A stretch of DNA of 64,000 bases from Xenorhabdus indica (GCF_014467235.1 NZ_NKHP01000001.1:344295-408294), one strand, 5' to 3'; counted from the stretch's first letter, positions 52,609 to 62,413 are shown. The notes: a model not told the origin generated them from the letters alone. Numbers and translations: made by a program.

Positions 52609-53682
52609 GTGAATCAGTCACTTTATGAACGTTACCTACAGGCAAAAGCGGATAATAAAGCTAAATATGCACGCGACTTAGCCGCTTATCTTAATGTCAG
52701 CGAAGGAGAATTACTGCACAGTCGTGTCGGTATCGACGCAAAACGTCTGAACGTTGATGCTCCTACCCTGCTGCAAGAATTAGCAACAGTCGGTGAAACC
52801 AAGGCCATTACCCGTAATGATTTTGCTGTCCACGAACAGGTTGGCCGTTACGAAAACACGAAGTTCAGCCAACATGTTGGTCTGATCCTCAATCCGCGTG
52901 AACTGGATTTACGTATGTTCTTTGAACATTGGAGCTGTGTTTTCTCTCTAGTAGAACCTACGAAAAATGGTATACGTCACAGTATCCAATTCTTTGATCG
53001 CCAGGGTGATGCTCTGCACAAAGTGTATACAACAGAACATACTGATATGGCTGCATGGGAAGCCCTGATTGAGAAATATCAGACAGATGAAAACCCGGTG
53101 CTGGAAGTGAAACCTGAAGAAGCCCCTGAATATGCAGAAGTGACTGAAGAGCTGAAAACACAATTGGATGAAGAGTGGCGTGCAATGACCGACGTTCACC
53201 AGTTCTTCATCATGATGAAACGTCATAATCTGAATCGCCAGCAGATTTTCAATGCTGTCAAAGATGATTTGGCTTACCGTGTAGAGAATTCCGCCCTGAC
53301 TCAGATCCTTGAAGTTGCACACAAAGATCAAAATGAAATTATGATCTTCGTTGGAAATCGCGGTTGTATCCAGATCTTTACGGGTACACTTGAGCGTCTG
53401 ATGCCGTATCAGGAAGAAAACTCTTCCCAGAAGTGGGCTAATATTTTTAATCATAATTTCACATTGCACCTGATTGAAAGTGCTATTGCTGAAAGCTGGA
53501 TCACACGCAAACCAACAACAGATGGTTTCGTTACCAGCCTTGAGTTGTTCGATGCGGACGGTAACCAAATCGCCCAACTGTATGGTCAGCGTACCGAAGG
53601 TACTCCTGAGCAGGCACAGTGGCGCGAACAAATTGCCGCACTACCTAAACTGCAACCAGAAAAGGAAACTTGTGTAGCATGA
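52609..53682 (+). CDS. hemS: Heme handling/degrading protein HemS
   Basis: A 357-residue cytoplasmic protein of the HemS/ChuS/HmuS family with two similar halves (NDFAVHEQVGRYENTKF ... RHSIQFFDRQGDALHKVY, and VGNRGCIQIFTG ... TSLELFDADGNQIAQLYGQRT). Family members bind incoming heme and in some cases degrade it, releasing iron. The start is GTG at 52609 with AAGGAG upstream; the product start NQSLYERYLQAKADN matches the family. It overlaps hmuT by 4 bases. Confidence 0.96.
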   Translation: MNQSLYERYLQAKADNKAKYARDLAAYLNVSEGELLHSRVGIDAKRLNVDAPTLLQELATVGETKAITRNDFAVHEQVGRYENTKFSQHVGLILNPRELDLRMFFEHWSCVFSLVEPTKNGIRHSIQFFDRQGDALHKVYTTEHTDMAAWEALIEKYQTDENPVLEVKPEEAPEYAEVTEELKTQLDEEWRAMTDVHQFFIMMKRHNLNRQQIFNAVKDDLAYRVENSALTQILEVAHKDQNEIMIFVGNRGCIQIFTGTLERLMPYQEENSSQKWANIFNHNFTLHLIESAIAESWITRKPTTDGFVTSLELFDADGNQIAQLYGQRTEGTPEQAQWREQIAALPKLQPEKETCVA

Positions 53683-54506
53683 AAAAGTGGCTTCTAACAT
53701 TTATGCTTGCCATCTCCTCCAGTGCGTTTTCTGCTAACTCTGCTGAACGTATTGTCACAATTGGCGGTGATGTGTCTGAAATTGTTTTTGCACTTGGCGA
53801 AGGACAGCATGTTGTTGCCAGGGATAGTACCAGTCAAAACCCTAAGGAAATACTCTCATTGCCAGATGTGGGGTATATGCGAATGCTGAATTCAGAAGGG
53901 ATTTTGTCTATGCGCCCATCACTGGTGATCACTAGTGAATTAGCCCAACCTTCTCTGGCACTCAAGCAAATCGAAGATTCCGGTGTGAAAGTTATTAAAG
54001 TGACCAGCAAAGCCTCGTTAGAAGCCGTTCCTGAAAAAATCAAGACCGTCGCCAAGGCGGTCAACCAGGAAAAACGTGGTGAAAAGCTAATCACTCAATA
54101 TCAACAACGATTGGCTGCAATCACCACGTCAAGCATTCCCACAAAAGTGATGTTTGTTATGAGTCACGGTGGGATTATGCCAATGGCCGCCGGCCAACAA
54201 ACCGCTGCGGATAAGATTATTCATGCCATTGGTGCCCAAAATGCCATGCAGGGATTCAAAGGATACCGCCCTTTATCTCAGGAAGGTGTTATCGCCAGCC
54301 AGCCGGATTTGCTGTTAGTCAGCACCGAGGGACTGAAAACGCTAGGTGGTGTGGATAAACTGTGGCAACTTCCGGGCTTGAGCTTTACTCCGGCAGGAAA
54401 GAAAAAACAGGTGGTCGTTGTGGATGAAATGAGCTTGCTCGGATTCGGTATCCATACCCCGGAAGTGATGAAACAAGTCCGTGAAGCTGCGGAGAAAGTG
54501 CAATGA
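53679..54506 (+). CDS. hmuT: Periplasmic heme-binding protein HmuT
   Basis: A 275-residue cluster A-type solute-binding protein. The signal peptide MKKWLLTFMLAISSSAFSANS is followed by AERIVTIGGDVSEIVFALGE, a typical start for HmuT/ChuT, and the heme-ligating Tyr region near VGYMRMLNSEGILSM. It delivers heme from the outer membrane receptor to HmuUV. ATG at 53679 overlaps the hemS stop (ATGA), and its own stop overlaps hmuU in the same way. Confidence 0.95.
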   Translation: MKKWLLTFMLAISSSAFSANSAERIVTIGGDVSEIVFALGEGQHVVARDSTSQNPKEILSLPDVGYMRMLNSEGILSMRPSLVITSELAQPSLALKQIEDSGVKVIKVTSKASLEAVPEKIKTVAKAVNQEKRGEKLITQYQQRLAAITTSSIPTKVMFVMSHGGIMPMAAGQQTAADKIIHAIGAQNAMQGFKGYRPLSQEGVIASQPDLLLVSTEGLKTLGGVDKLWQLPGLSFTPAGKKKQVVVVDEMSLLGFGIHTPEVMKQVREAAEKVQ

Positions 54507-55531
54507 GTCGTACCCAATCCCCCAGTTTTGGTTTGATGTTACTGGGCATATTGCTATTTATTCTGGCAATCAGTTCAGCCAATATGGGGGCATTGCCTCT
54601 TTCTTTTAAAACTCTGTGGGAATCCTCTTTGGATGACCCACGGTGGCAAATCTGGTTAAATATCCGGCTACCACGCATTCTATTGGCGATTCTGATTGGC
54701 GGTGCGCTGGCTGTTTCCGGTGCCATAATGCAGGGATTATTTCGTAATCCTCTTGCTGATCCCGGATTATTGGGGATCAGCAGTGGTGCTGCACTGACTG
54801 TGGCAATCATGATTGTTGTGCCCACCTTTTTGCCTTTCTCTTTCTCAGACAACATGTTATCTGAAAATATTGCGTTGTATGGTCATGTTATTGCAGCTTT
54901 TGGTGGTAGTTTATTAATCTCATTACTGATCTTTTCATTAAATAAATATAGCCACGGTAATTTATCGAAATTGCTGCTTGCAGGTATCGCCATTAATGCA
55001 CTGTGTATGTCATTTATCGGTGTATTGAGCTATATCAGTAATGACCAGCAATTACGTCAATTTACCATTTGGATGATGGGTTCACTGAGCCAGATTGAAT
55101 GGCCAACATTGATTATTGCTGCTTCTATTATTATTCCTGTCAGCCTGTTAGCACTCAGTCAATCTCGAAAACTCAATCTACTGCAATTGGGCGATGAAGA
55201 AGCCCACTATTTAGGCATTAATGTCCAACAAACGAAATTTCAGTTACTTCTGCTTAGTGCATTGCTAATTGGCTGCGCGGTCGCATTGAGTGGTGTTATC
55301 AGCTTCATTGGTTTGGTTATCCCCCACCTTGCCAGATTGCGGTTTGGTGGCGATCATTCCTGGTTATTACCAATATCAGCACTGGGTGGTGCATGTCTTT
55401 TGTTAACTGCGGATACATTAGCCAGAACATTAGTTGCTCCCGCCGAAATGCCGGTTGGTCTTATTACCGGTTTAATTGGTGCCCCTTATTTCTTAGGGTT
55501 AATCCTTAAACCTTCAAAAGGCCGTTTGTAA
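54503..55531 (+). CDS. hmuU: Heme ABC transporter permease HmuU
   Basis: A 342-residue FecCD-family permease with about 10 hydrophobic segments. Conserved parts are [40 protein letters not shown] and, near the C-terminus, [17 protein letters not shown], which holds the coupling helix region contacting the ATPase. It forms the inner membrane channel with HmuV. Its start overlaps the hmuT stop and its stop overlaps the hmuV start. Confidence 0.96.
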   Translation: MSRTQSPSFGLMLLGILLFILAISSANMGALPLSFKTLWESSLDDPRWQIWLNIRLPRILLAILIGGALAVSGAIMQGLFRNPLADPGLLGISSGAALTVAIMIVVPTFLPFSFSDNMLSENIALYGHVIAAFGGSLLISLLIFSLNKYSHGNLSKLLLAGIAINALCMSFIGVLSYISNDQQLRQFTIWMMGSLSQIEWPTLIIAASIIIPVSLLALSQSRKLNLLQLGDEEAHYLGINVQQTKFQLLLLSALLIGCAVALSGVISFIGLVIPHLARLRFGGDHSWLLPISALGGACLLLTADTLARTLVAPAEMPVGLITGLIGAPYFLGLILKPSKGRL

Positions 55532-56325
55532 TGGAGCCGATAATGTCAAAAAGTTTACTTGAAGCCAAAAATCTGAACTACTTCATTGGGCAGCACCAAA
55601 TCATCAAAGAGGTTTCGCTCTCTATCCATCAAGGAGAAGTGGTTGCAATTATTGGTCCCAATGGTGCAGGTAAATCGACGCTATTACGGCTGTTAACCGG
55701 TTATGTTTCACCAAACAGTGGCGAATGCCTGTTACAAGGAATCCCTCTGCTCCAATGGCCAACCCAAAAACTTGCGCGGATCCGTGCAGTAATGCGGCAA
55801 TACAGTTCACTTTCTTTTCCTTTCAGCGTGGAAGAAATTATTGCAATGGGACGAGTCCCCCATGAAAACGCTCATAAACAAATTGCTATTGATGAAGCAA
55901 TTGCATTAACAGAGTGTGAAGAACTGAGGCATCGGAATTATCAGCAACTCTCTGGCGGAGAACAGCAACGTGTTCAATTGGCAAGGACGCTGGCTCAACT
56001 CTGGCATCCAGAGCCAACAGAGTCCTGTCTGTTTTTGGATGAGCCAACCTCAGCATTGGATCTTTACCACCAACAGCATACATTGCGACTTGTTCATAAC
56101 CTGACCCGTCAACACCCTCTTGCTGTCTGCTGCGTATTGCACGATCTAAATCTGGCTGCACTCTATGCGGATAAAATTATCCTATTACATCAAGGAAAGT
56201 TAGTTGCATCCGGCACACCACAGGATGTCCTGCGGAATGATATCCTTAAACAATGGTATCGGGCTGATTTAGGCGTAACCCGGCATCCTGAAACTTACCA
56301 GCCGCAAGTTTACCTCCGGCAATAA
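55531..56325 (+). CDS. hmuV: Heme ABC transporter ATP-binding protein HmuV
   Basis: A 264-residue ABC ATPase. Walker A is [17 protein letters not shown], the signature is [18 protein letters not shown], and Walker B is [18 protein letters not shown], with the H-loop in [15 protein letters not shown]. It powers heme import through HmuU. ATG at 55531 overlaps the hmuU stop (TAATG); a second ATG at 55543 with GGAG six bases before it is an equally good start (260 residues). It is last in the heme operon. Confidence 0.96.
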   Translation: MEPIMSKSLLEAKNLNYFIGQHQIIKEVSLSIHQGEVVAIIGPNGAGKSTLLRLLTGYVSPNSGECLLQGIPLLQWPTQKLARIRAVMRQYSSLSFPFSVEEIIAMGRVPHENAHKQIAIDEAIALTECEELRHRNYQQLSGGEQQRVQLARTLAQLWHPEPTESCLFLDEPTSALDLYHQQHTLRLVHNLTRQHPLAVCCVLHDLNLAALYADKIILLHQGKLVASGTPQDVLRNDILKQWYRADLGVTRHPETYQPQVYLRQ

Positions 56326-56358
56326 TGGTATATCAGAATACCTCGGGAGCTGATTGAT

Positions 56359-56460
56359 ATGGCATATGCTAAATTACGTAATGAAATGCAGCTTGTGCAT
56401 CATAAAGAAAAGATTGTTAATCGTGAGGTAAAATTCTCAGTCTTTTCTTTAATCATGTGA
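56359..56460 (+). CDS. Possible 33-codon ORF after hmuV
   Basis: A frame starting MAYAKLRNEMQLVHHKEKIV has GGGAG nine bases before its ATG. It overlaps the 3' end of the holin gene on the other strand by 12 bases, and runs through a dyad (TAAAGAAAAGA/TCTTTTCTTTA) that looks like a transcription end. It is more likely a chance frame than a gene. Confidence 0.2.
   Translation: MAYAKLRNEMQLVHHKEKIVNREVKFSVFSLIM
56402..56451. terminator. Dyad at the convergent ends of hmuV and the holin gene
   Basis: TAAAGAAAAGA and TCTTTTCTTTA are exact complements with a spacer of about 28 bases. The T-rich arm on each strand could end transcripts from both directions. Confidence 0.5.
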
Positions 56461-56784
56461 TTTTTCATCCAAGCGCTTATCAATGATACGGATCGCAATT
56501 TCGCGCAATTTTTCTACACCAATAAACCCCACAGCGCCACCAAGCGCAGGTGACATGCTGCTGGGAATACCAACCAGTTCCAGCGCACTTGAGAATCCCC
56601 ATGACAACGCCCCACATAAAAAAGGTTCAATCCAGCGTTTTTTTCGTTCTACACCGTCATAAAGCAGACGTCCATAACAGATCATAATAGCCAGCAAGGA
56701 ACCAGATATCTGTGGCCAGGCATTTCTCAGGCTATCCATCAATTCAATCCATAAATCAGGGTGTTCTTTCATCATTAGTTCCAT
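56449..56784 (-). CDS. Orphan lambda-family phage holin
   Basis: A 111-residue small membrane protein. It has three hydrophobic stretches (ISGSLLAIMICYGRLLYD, IEPFLCGALSWGFSSALELV and LGGAVGFIGVEKLREIAIRI) and a charged C-terminus (DKRLDEKSHD), the topology and pattern of lambda S-type holins (compare the S segments AIIAWFIRDLL and YIGTDSIG). Holins form holes in the inner membrane that let an endolysin out. No endolysin, spanin or phage structural gene is near. The start may be the ATG at 56784, or one of two at 56775 and 56772. It could serve toxin or effector release, or be a phage relic. Confidence 0.8.
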   Translation of the reverse strand: MELMMKEHPDLWIELMDSLRNAWPQISGSLLAIMICYGRLLYDGVERKKRWIEPFLCGALSWGFSSALELVGIPSSMSPALGGAVGFIGVEKLREIAIRIIDKRLDEKSHD

Positions 56785-57067
56785 AATTGAATAATTGACG
56801 TCACAGATATAAAGCTATTTCTGGCGATTCAATCACAGTTCCAGTCTGATATTTCTCAAATCAGAATCGGTTAGACAGGGATTGATCCAGTACTGAGTGA
56901 CGTTTTGTATATATCCATATTAACGTCAGCATAAGGCAACCACACTGTCATATACTTGTGCTCTGCTCAGTACTAAATCACACTGTCAAATGTTGCCCCA
57001 AATGTGCCACAGCTCATTAATTAGTTTCATCACATTCATTTTTTCTCTGGTTACCACAATGCTAATA
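56785..57067. other. Gap between the EamA gene and the holin
   Basis: 283 bases without a gene. AGTACTGAG (near 56891-56899) and CTCAGTACT (near 56967-56975) are exact complements, and CACACTGTCA occurs twice (near 56941 and 56981). It may be relic mobile DNA; no family was recognised. Confidence 0.4.
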
Positions 57068-57985
57068 TCACGGCAGCGTTCTTCGGAATATTTTGATAGT
57101 ACCTTGCCCCAACAGTACGCCTATAATAGTAAGAGTACTACCAATAAACTGAACTAAGTTGAACCTGTCCTCTACAATTATCTGTATCGTTAATGCAAAA
57201 ATAGGTACAAAATTAAAAAATATTGCTGTCTTACCTGCCCCACGAGTAGCAATGCCTATATTCCAAAAAAGATAAGCAAAAAAAGAACCTGCAATACCCA
57301 TATAAATACTCGCCAAATGACTCTCAAATGATGCTGATAATAATGCAGGCACAGGAGATTCAACAGAAATTGCAACTATTACCAATATAATCATGCCAAA
57401 AAACATTGTCCAACTGGTAGTTTCAAGTGGAGTTGCTTCTGTAACAAAAACACGAATTCCAACGGTATAAATTGCCCAACCGAGACTCCCTGCAAAAATA
57501 ATCAATACCCCTTTTTCTATATGAACCGCGCCACCAAAAATCAACTGACCATTGGTAATTACCAATACCACTCCAAGTAAACTAATAATCATTCCAACCA
57601 CACGTATTATTTCAGGGAAACGGCGGTTAATAATAGCTTCTAAAATATTGGCAGAAACTGGTGTCGTTGCCATTATTAATGCAGCAGTCACAGGATGTCC
57701 ATGTTGGAGACCAACAAACAATGCTCCATTAAATCCCGCGATACCAATTCCTCCAAGAAAAATAAAAGCCAACCAGTTTTTCTTAAACGCCCTGCCATTA
57801 ATTTTTCTTCTAAACATCATAAAAATGAAAATACCCAAAACAGCAAAAACAAAACGTTCACCAGAAGCTGTCCACGGAGGGAGATCTACAAGCACTATTT
57901 TAGTTACCGGAAAGTTTGAACCCCATAAAAATGTTGCAATTAACGTCAGAATAACCGCTAACTGTGGTGTTATCCGTATGTTCAT
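57068..57985 (-). CDS. EamA/DMT-family transporter
   Basis: A 305-residue drug/metabolite transporter with two EamA repeats and about 10 membrane segments. The first repeat starts LAVILTLIATFLWGSNFPVT; the second holds GWAIYTVGIRVFV and GSFFAYLFWNIGIATRG. Such proteins export amino acids, metabolites or drugs; the substrate cannot be deduced. It is divergent from a LysR-type gene 126 bases away, which probably controls it. Confidence 0.88.
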   Translation of the reverse strand: MNIRITPQLAVILTLIATFLWGSNFPVTKIVLVDLPPWTASGERFVFAVLGIFIFMMFRRKINGRAFKKNWLAFIFLGGIGIAGFNGALFVGLQHGHPVTAALIMATTPVSANILEAIINRRFPEIIRVVGMIISLLGVVLVITNGQLIFGGAVHIEKGVLIIFAGSLGWAIYTVGIRVFVTEATPLETTSWTMFFGMIILVIVAISVESPVPALLSASFESHLASIYMGIAGSFFAYLFWNIGIATRGAGKTAIFFNFVPIFALTIQIIVEDRFNLVQFIGSTLTIIGVLLGQGTIKIFRRTLP

Positions 57986-58111
57986 GACTTAGCTCTCTTA
58001 ATTTTTAGAAAAATAATTGGGTTGTTTTTATTGAAATTATTGTGGCATAGTTCAAAAATGAAATATTTAGTCATAAGTAGAAGATAATTTTCCAAAAACG
58101 GAAATCATAAT

Positions 58112-58999
58112 ATGCAATCATTTAGTTGGGATGATATTCGAGTATTCCTGGCAGTCGCACAAACTGGAACTATCAGTAATGCATCAATGCTTCTTAGTGT
58201 TGGTATAGCAACGGTATCGCGCAAAATTGAACGGCTTGAAAAAACGTTCGGAATGCCTTTATTCCTCCGTCATCAGACAGGTTATCAGTTAACAGAAGAT
58301 GGAAGGGAACTACTGGAAAAAGCCAAAGTAGTGGAAATCGCTGCAAATTCATTTCTGACTGAGGTTGATATACGTACAAAAATCGCGGGTAAAGTCCGTC
58401 TCGCAACAACCGAACTTCTTGCTAACGACTTAATTATTCCTAATCTGTCAATCTTACAAAAAAACTACCCAGATCTGACGCTGGAAATCATTACTGATGT
58501 ACAGACTGTAAATCTTCATCGTCGTGATGCTGATTTAGCCCTTCGTCTTGTCAGACCTGAACAAGGCCATGTTACAGTGCGTCAATTGGGTATATTGGGT
58601 TTTGGATTATATTCCAGTAATAAATATTATATAAATCATCAAGATAAAATACATGAAGGCACATATGACAACATCCATTTTATCAGTTGGACTGATGAAT
58701 ACCTGCAACTCCCATCATCCAAATGGACGGAGAAAATTTTGAAAGGCCGCCCACTCTCTATAGCTACAACTTCACTTTCAGGCCAAATTGCGGCAGTAAA
58801 AGCAGGTTTAGGATTGGCAATACTGCCCCACTTTATTGCCAACACTACAGATTTTATTTGTATTTCACAGCACCCGGAGTTAGAACGGTCTCTTTGGCTT
58901 GTTATTCAGGCAGATTTAGCACACACTCCCAGGATAAGGAAAGTCGCGGATTTTCTAACAGATATTGTTTCTCAAAATCAAAAGCAACTCTCCGGGTAA
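58112..58999 (+). CDS. LysR-family transcription regulator
   Basis: A 295-residue LysR-type regulator. The winged helix is FSWDDIRVFLAVAQTGTISNASMLL, SVGIATVSRKIERLEKTFGM, followed by an effector domain with LHRRDADLALRLVRPE. It belongs to the group of LysR proteins that start WDDLRxFLAV and often control a divergent transporter. The divergent EamA gene is the probable target; the ligand is unknown. Confidence 0.9.
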   Translation: MQSFSWDDIRVFLAVAQTGTISNASMLLSVGIATVSRKIERLEKTFGMPLFLRHQTGYQLTEDGRELLEKAKVVEIAANSFLTEVDIRTKIAGKVRLATTELLANDLIIPNLSILQKNYPDLTLEIITDVQTVNLHRRDADLALRLVRPEQGHVTVRQLGILGFGLYSSNKYYINHQDKIHEGTYDNIHFISWTDEYLQLPSSKWTEKILKGRPLSIATTSLSGQIAAVKAGLGLAILPHFIANTTDFICISQHPELERSLWLVIQADLAHTPRIRKVADFLTDIVSQNQKQLSG

Positions 59000-59976
59000 A
59001 TAAAAATCACGAAAAAGATAAAGAAATCAAACTATATTGAGCAATACTCACATGACATAAACATACCCCAGTATAAATCTCATTTATTTATGATATATGT
59101 ATGCTGACTTATAGTTTTCTCATTTTAATTGTCATTCAATAGTAATAACGGACATCTATAATATTTACTGCAAAGTGATAGCGATTGTAGTAAATATTAT
59201 ATAGTTAGTTAATCCTACTGTTATAGTAAAATTTACAATAATCACTATATAAAAATAATCTCATATTTATTTATGGACAATATTCTTATTGCAAAAGCAA
59301 AATATTTAACATAGATTACTTCAAAAGTGACATTGATGTCGTTTTCAAAGGTAATGAAATGCAAGCACAGAAAAAGCATCAATATATAATCCAATTTAAA
59401 AATCATTCTTAGATTAACTGATTTTGAACAAAAAAAGCAGAACAAACCGCCCTTATTTTTGAGAGATTGACTGTAATGGCGTTGACAGGAATTTCAACAA
59501 CTGAATTAATAAAAAAACACTTAGATTATATTATCGATATGGCTAGGAAAATATAAAAGAGATTACAATGAATATACTCTATACTATAAAAAACAATATG
59601 AATTTATCTCAACCGATTGAAGCACTGGAAAAATTCCTTGTATACTTATATTTAGCAGAACGCACTTCAAATAAAGATCTCTCATTAAAAACAGGGTTAC
59701 CTATTCCTATAGTACCGTCATTCCGTACCGTATTTCTGATTTAAAAATAGTGTGATCTTGCACAGGTTTTTTGTCTTGGTGACATCGGTGGGATTGACGG
59801 TTATACCCGGCTGATTTTACTAATATTTTTATAATTCATGTCTGGAAAACTGGAAAAAAATCCATTTGACCAGACATGATTAAAATTAGATAGATTATCA
59901 AAATAAAAATCTGGTTATAGCATAAGGGCAAAAATAAAAAGCAGTTTTAGTTAGTATTTTACTATCTAATAAAATA
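59000..59976. other. About 1 kb of degenerate accessory DNA
   Basis: Very AT-rich DNA with several short coding-like frames but no full gene: a frame around 59245-59410 reading IFNIDYFKSDIDVVFKGN, a 26-codon frame at 59476-59556, and a 58-codon frame at 59568-59744. A 9-bp dyad CATGTCTGG/CCAGACATG lies at 59835-59876. It looks like a graveyard of one or more broken genes. Confidence 0.5.
59568..59744 (+). pseudogene. Truncated N-terminal gene fragment
   Basis: A 58-codon frame whose first 49 residues look like real coding sequence: NLSQPIEALEKFLVYLYLAE, then TSNKDLSLKTGLPIPIV. This resembles a helix-turn-helix-like N-terminal domain. After that the sequence turns into unrelated residues and a stop. 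In the following 100 bases a frame reading LGDIGGIDGYTRLI may be another relic. The parent family is not known to me. Confidence 0.35.
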
Positions 59977-60480
59977 TTATAACATGCGATCATTTATTAG
60001 AGACATTGCCACGACATCACAATATTGACCATTTTTAAAGGCAGCTTTACATTTGATGCCTTCCATTTCAAAACCAAATTTAGTGTACAGTGCTATTGCT
60101 TTCTCATTATCAGTGAATACTTCCAATTCAATCCTGATGCAAGCAAGCCAGTTGAAGGCATAATCAATGGCAAATTCCATCATCTTTGAGCCAATACCTT
60201 TACCTGAATAGCCAGCATCAATACCGATACCAATACCTACAACATGTCTGCGCCTTGGATTAACATAAGTAAATAACCCTATTGTACCTACTACCTTGCC
60301 ATCTATTTCCGCCACAAAATCGAGTATACCTTGAGTATTATTTTGTTTAAGACGATCTTGCCACATTTCACGGGAAGGACATGGGTGTTGTAATGTACAA
60401 GAATAAACATCAGGGTGACCGAAAATTCGCTGAAAATGCTCAGCATCTTCTGATTCAGCAGATCTAATTTTAATTTCCAT
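59977..60480 (-). CDS. GNAT acetyltransferase, YhhY (AaaT)-like
   Basis: A 167-residue N-acetyltransferase. It resembles E. coli YhhY along its length: IRSAESEDAEHFQRIFGHPD, LQHPCPSREMWQDRL, VVGTIGLF, the acetyl-CoA loop region GIDAGYSGKGIGSKMM and IELEVFTDNEKAIALYTKFGFE. YhhY acetylates amino acids such as methionine and phenylalanine; the substrate here is unknown. The start at 60480 has AGAGGA five bases upstream; the longer frame from 60528 is not supported. Confidence 0.85.
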   Translation of the reverse strand: MEIKIRSAESEDAEHFQRIFGHPDVYSCTLQHPCPSREMWQDRLKQNNTQGILDFVAEIDGKVVGTIGLFTYVNPRRRHVVGIGIGIDAGYSGKGIGSKMMEFAIDYAFNWLACIRIELEVFTDNEKAIALYTKFGFEMEGIKCKAAFKNGQYCDVVAMSLINDRML

Positions 60481-60600
60481 ATAATCCTCTTTTAAATTTG
60501 ACTCTTTTATAATTAACTGATAATACATTAGATGTAAAGAGATTATTTAACAAATTTAAATATAGCTATTTTACTGAACCATTACTTTTTGAGGTGATCT

Positions 60601-60904
60601 ATGAAGCAAGAAAACTCAACTATCTTTGCATTGATAAAAAGTCTTGAAATAAGTCTACATAGAGAAAAAAGAAATGATAATAAATGGATAAATACCATCT
60701 TACATGATGATTTCTTGGAAATAGGAAAGTCAGGTCATGTTTATACTAAAAAAATTGTGGAAGATGCATTAAAAGAAGAAAGAAATAGAAAAGAATAAAT
60801 CAGGACATCCCTATAACAAAGTCCTACGTTCATCCATTTGGCAGTTATCAGCATCTGGTACATGGCAACTAAGATTCCATCAAGGGACAAAAATGGCAAA
60901 CTGA
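60601..60904 (+). pseudogene. Broken SnoaL-like (DUF4440) protein gene
   Basis: The N-terminal part (60601-60798, 65 codons) reads like the start of a DUF4440/NTF2-like protein: EISLHREKRNDNKWINTILH, then DDFLEIGKSGHVYT. It stops at 60796-60798. In another frame (+1) from 60794 to 60904 the family's C-terminus continues: SGHPYNKVLRSSIW ... TWQLRFHQGTKMAN. Whole members have about 120 residues with a middle part that is missing here. The gene has thus suffered a deletion with frameshift. GAGG before the ATG is still present. Confidence 0.75.
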
Positions 60905-61012
60905 CTATACAAGCTATCTTTTACAAAACTACAGTAAAAAGAACAAATTAGGGGCAACAAAGAAATGGCCCCGATACGAGGCCATTAGCTATATAGAATA
61001 ATTATTCGACGA

Positions 61013-62413
61013 CTAAAGACGGGCTCTGCGCCTTTTCACAACCTGAAACCCAATCATTAAAATAATAAACCAGACTGGTGTAACAATCAGTGCCTGCCTG
61101 GTATCAGGCTGCAACGACAACAATACCAAAACGAAAGCAAAGAAAGCTAAGCACACCCATGACATGACAATACCGAATGGCATTTTATAAACAGATGCCT
61201 TATGCAACTCAGCGCGACGTTTCCGATAAGCTAGGTAGGAACACAAAATCATGCTCCAGATAAACATAAACAGAATGGCAGATACTGTCGTTACCAATGT
61301 AAAGACACGCATTACATCGGGGATAAAATAGATCAAAATGACACCACAGGAGAGGCATAAACACGTAAATATCAGACCCGATGCAGGAACCGATCGTCGG
61401 GAAAGACGGCTGAACTGTTTTGGTGCATCCCCTTCTTTTGCCAAACCAAATAACATCCGGCTAGTGGAGAAAACTCCACTGTTTGCTGAAGAAGCCGCAG
61501 AAGTCAGAACCACAAAATTGACAATACTGGCTGCTGCCGGTAATCCAATCAGGACAAACAATTCCACAAATGGGCTTTTATCTGCCACAATCGCACGCCA
61601 CGGAGTAACCGACATAATAACAATCAAGGCTAACACGTAAAATGTGATAATTCGGATCGGAATAGCATTGATTGCTTTTGGCAGGGATTGCATTGGATTT
61701 TTGGTTTCCGCAGCAGCGGTTCCTACCAATTCAATTCCAACAAAAGCAAATATAGCGATTTGAAAGCCCGCAAAGAAGCCACTCAGCCCCATTGGGAACA
61801 TACCTCCGTCAGCCCAAACGTTAGTAAGGGAGGCAACATACCCCGCAGGTGACTGGAAATGGATGCCAATCAGTACTCCCCCTGTCACAATCAGGGCGAC
61901 AATGGCAACAATCTTAATCATCGCAAACCAAAACTCCAATTCTCCGAACAATTTTACTGTCGCGAGATTCAGAGTCAGCAATACCAAAACACATAGAAGT
62001 GAGGTGGCCCATTCAGGAAAATCAGGTGTCCAATATCCGACATAAGAGGTAATAGCGACAACATCAGCGATACCGGTAATTACCCAGCAGAACCAATAAG
62101 TCCAGCCCACAAAAAAACCGGCCCATGGCCCAAGTAGATCTGCGGCAAAATCACTGAATGACTTATAATGCAGGTTGGAAAGTAATAACTCTCCCATTGC
62201 ACGCATCACAAAAAACAGCATAAATCCAATGATCATATAGACAAAAATGATCGATGGCCCCGCCAGAGAGATAGTTTTACCTGATCCCATGAACAGACCA
62301 GTTCCGATAGCTCCTCCAATAGCGATAAGCTGTATATGTCGGTTAGTGAGACTTCGCTGAAGGTGCAAACCCTCAGTTTTAGGTGGGTGTGTAGGTTGTA
62401 TTTTTTCTTCCAT
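61013..62413 (-). CDS. cycA: D-serine/D-alanine/glycine transporter CycA
   Basis: A 466-residue amino acid permease (E. coli CycA 470) of the APC family with 12 membrane segments. The segment NRHIQLIAIGGAIGTGLFMG and the following SGKTISLAGPSIIFVYMIIG are as in E. coli CycA, as are FVGIELVGTAAAETK and SAASSANSGVFSTSRMLFGL. It imports glycine, D-alanine, D-serine and D-cycloserine by proton symport. The start at 62413 (MEEKIQPTHPP) gives the right N-terminus; 26 more codons upstream lack homology. Confidence 0.93.
   Translation of the reverse strand: MEEKIQPTHPPKTEGLHLQRSLTNRHIQLIAIGGAIGTGLFMGSGKTISLAGPSIIFVYMIIGFMLFFVMRAMGELLLSNLHYKSFSDFAADLLGPWAGFFVGWTYWFCWVITGIADVVAITSYVGYWTPDFPEWATSLLCVLVLLTLNLATVKLFGELEFWFAMIKIVAIVALIVTGGVLIGIHFQSPAGYVASLTNVWADGGMFPMGLSGFFAGFQIAIFAFVGIELVGTAAAETKNPMQSLPKAINAIPIRIITFYVLALIVIMSVTPWRAIVADKSPFVELFVLIGLPAAASIVNFVVLTSAASSANSGVFSTSRMLFGLAKEGDAPKQFSRLSRRSVPASGLIFTCLCLSCGVILIYFIPDVMRVFTLVTTVSAILFMFIWSMILCSYLAYRKRRAELHKASVYKMPFGIVMSWVCLAFFAFVLVLLSLQPDTRQALIVTPVWFIILMIGFQVVKRRRARL

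Noticed and set aside
52948-53631. A 227-codon open frame antisense to hemS
   Set aside because: It lies wholly inside hemS, which is conserved along its full length; the antisense product has no family features and is a shadow of hemS codon use.
56449-57067. Prophage call around the holin
   Set aside because: Only one phage-like gene is present; no integrase, endolysin, capsid or tail gene lies nearby, so a prophage cannot be supported.
57552-57992. A 146-codon frame antisense to the EamA transporter gene
   Set aside because: Its Ile/Thr/Lys-rich product is the complement of hydrophobic transporter codons; the transporter itself is clearly real.
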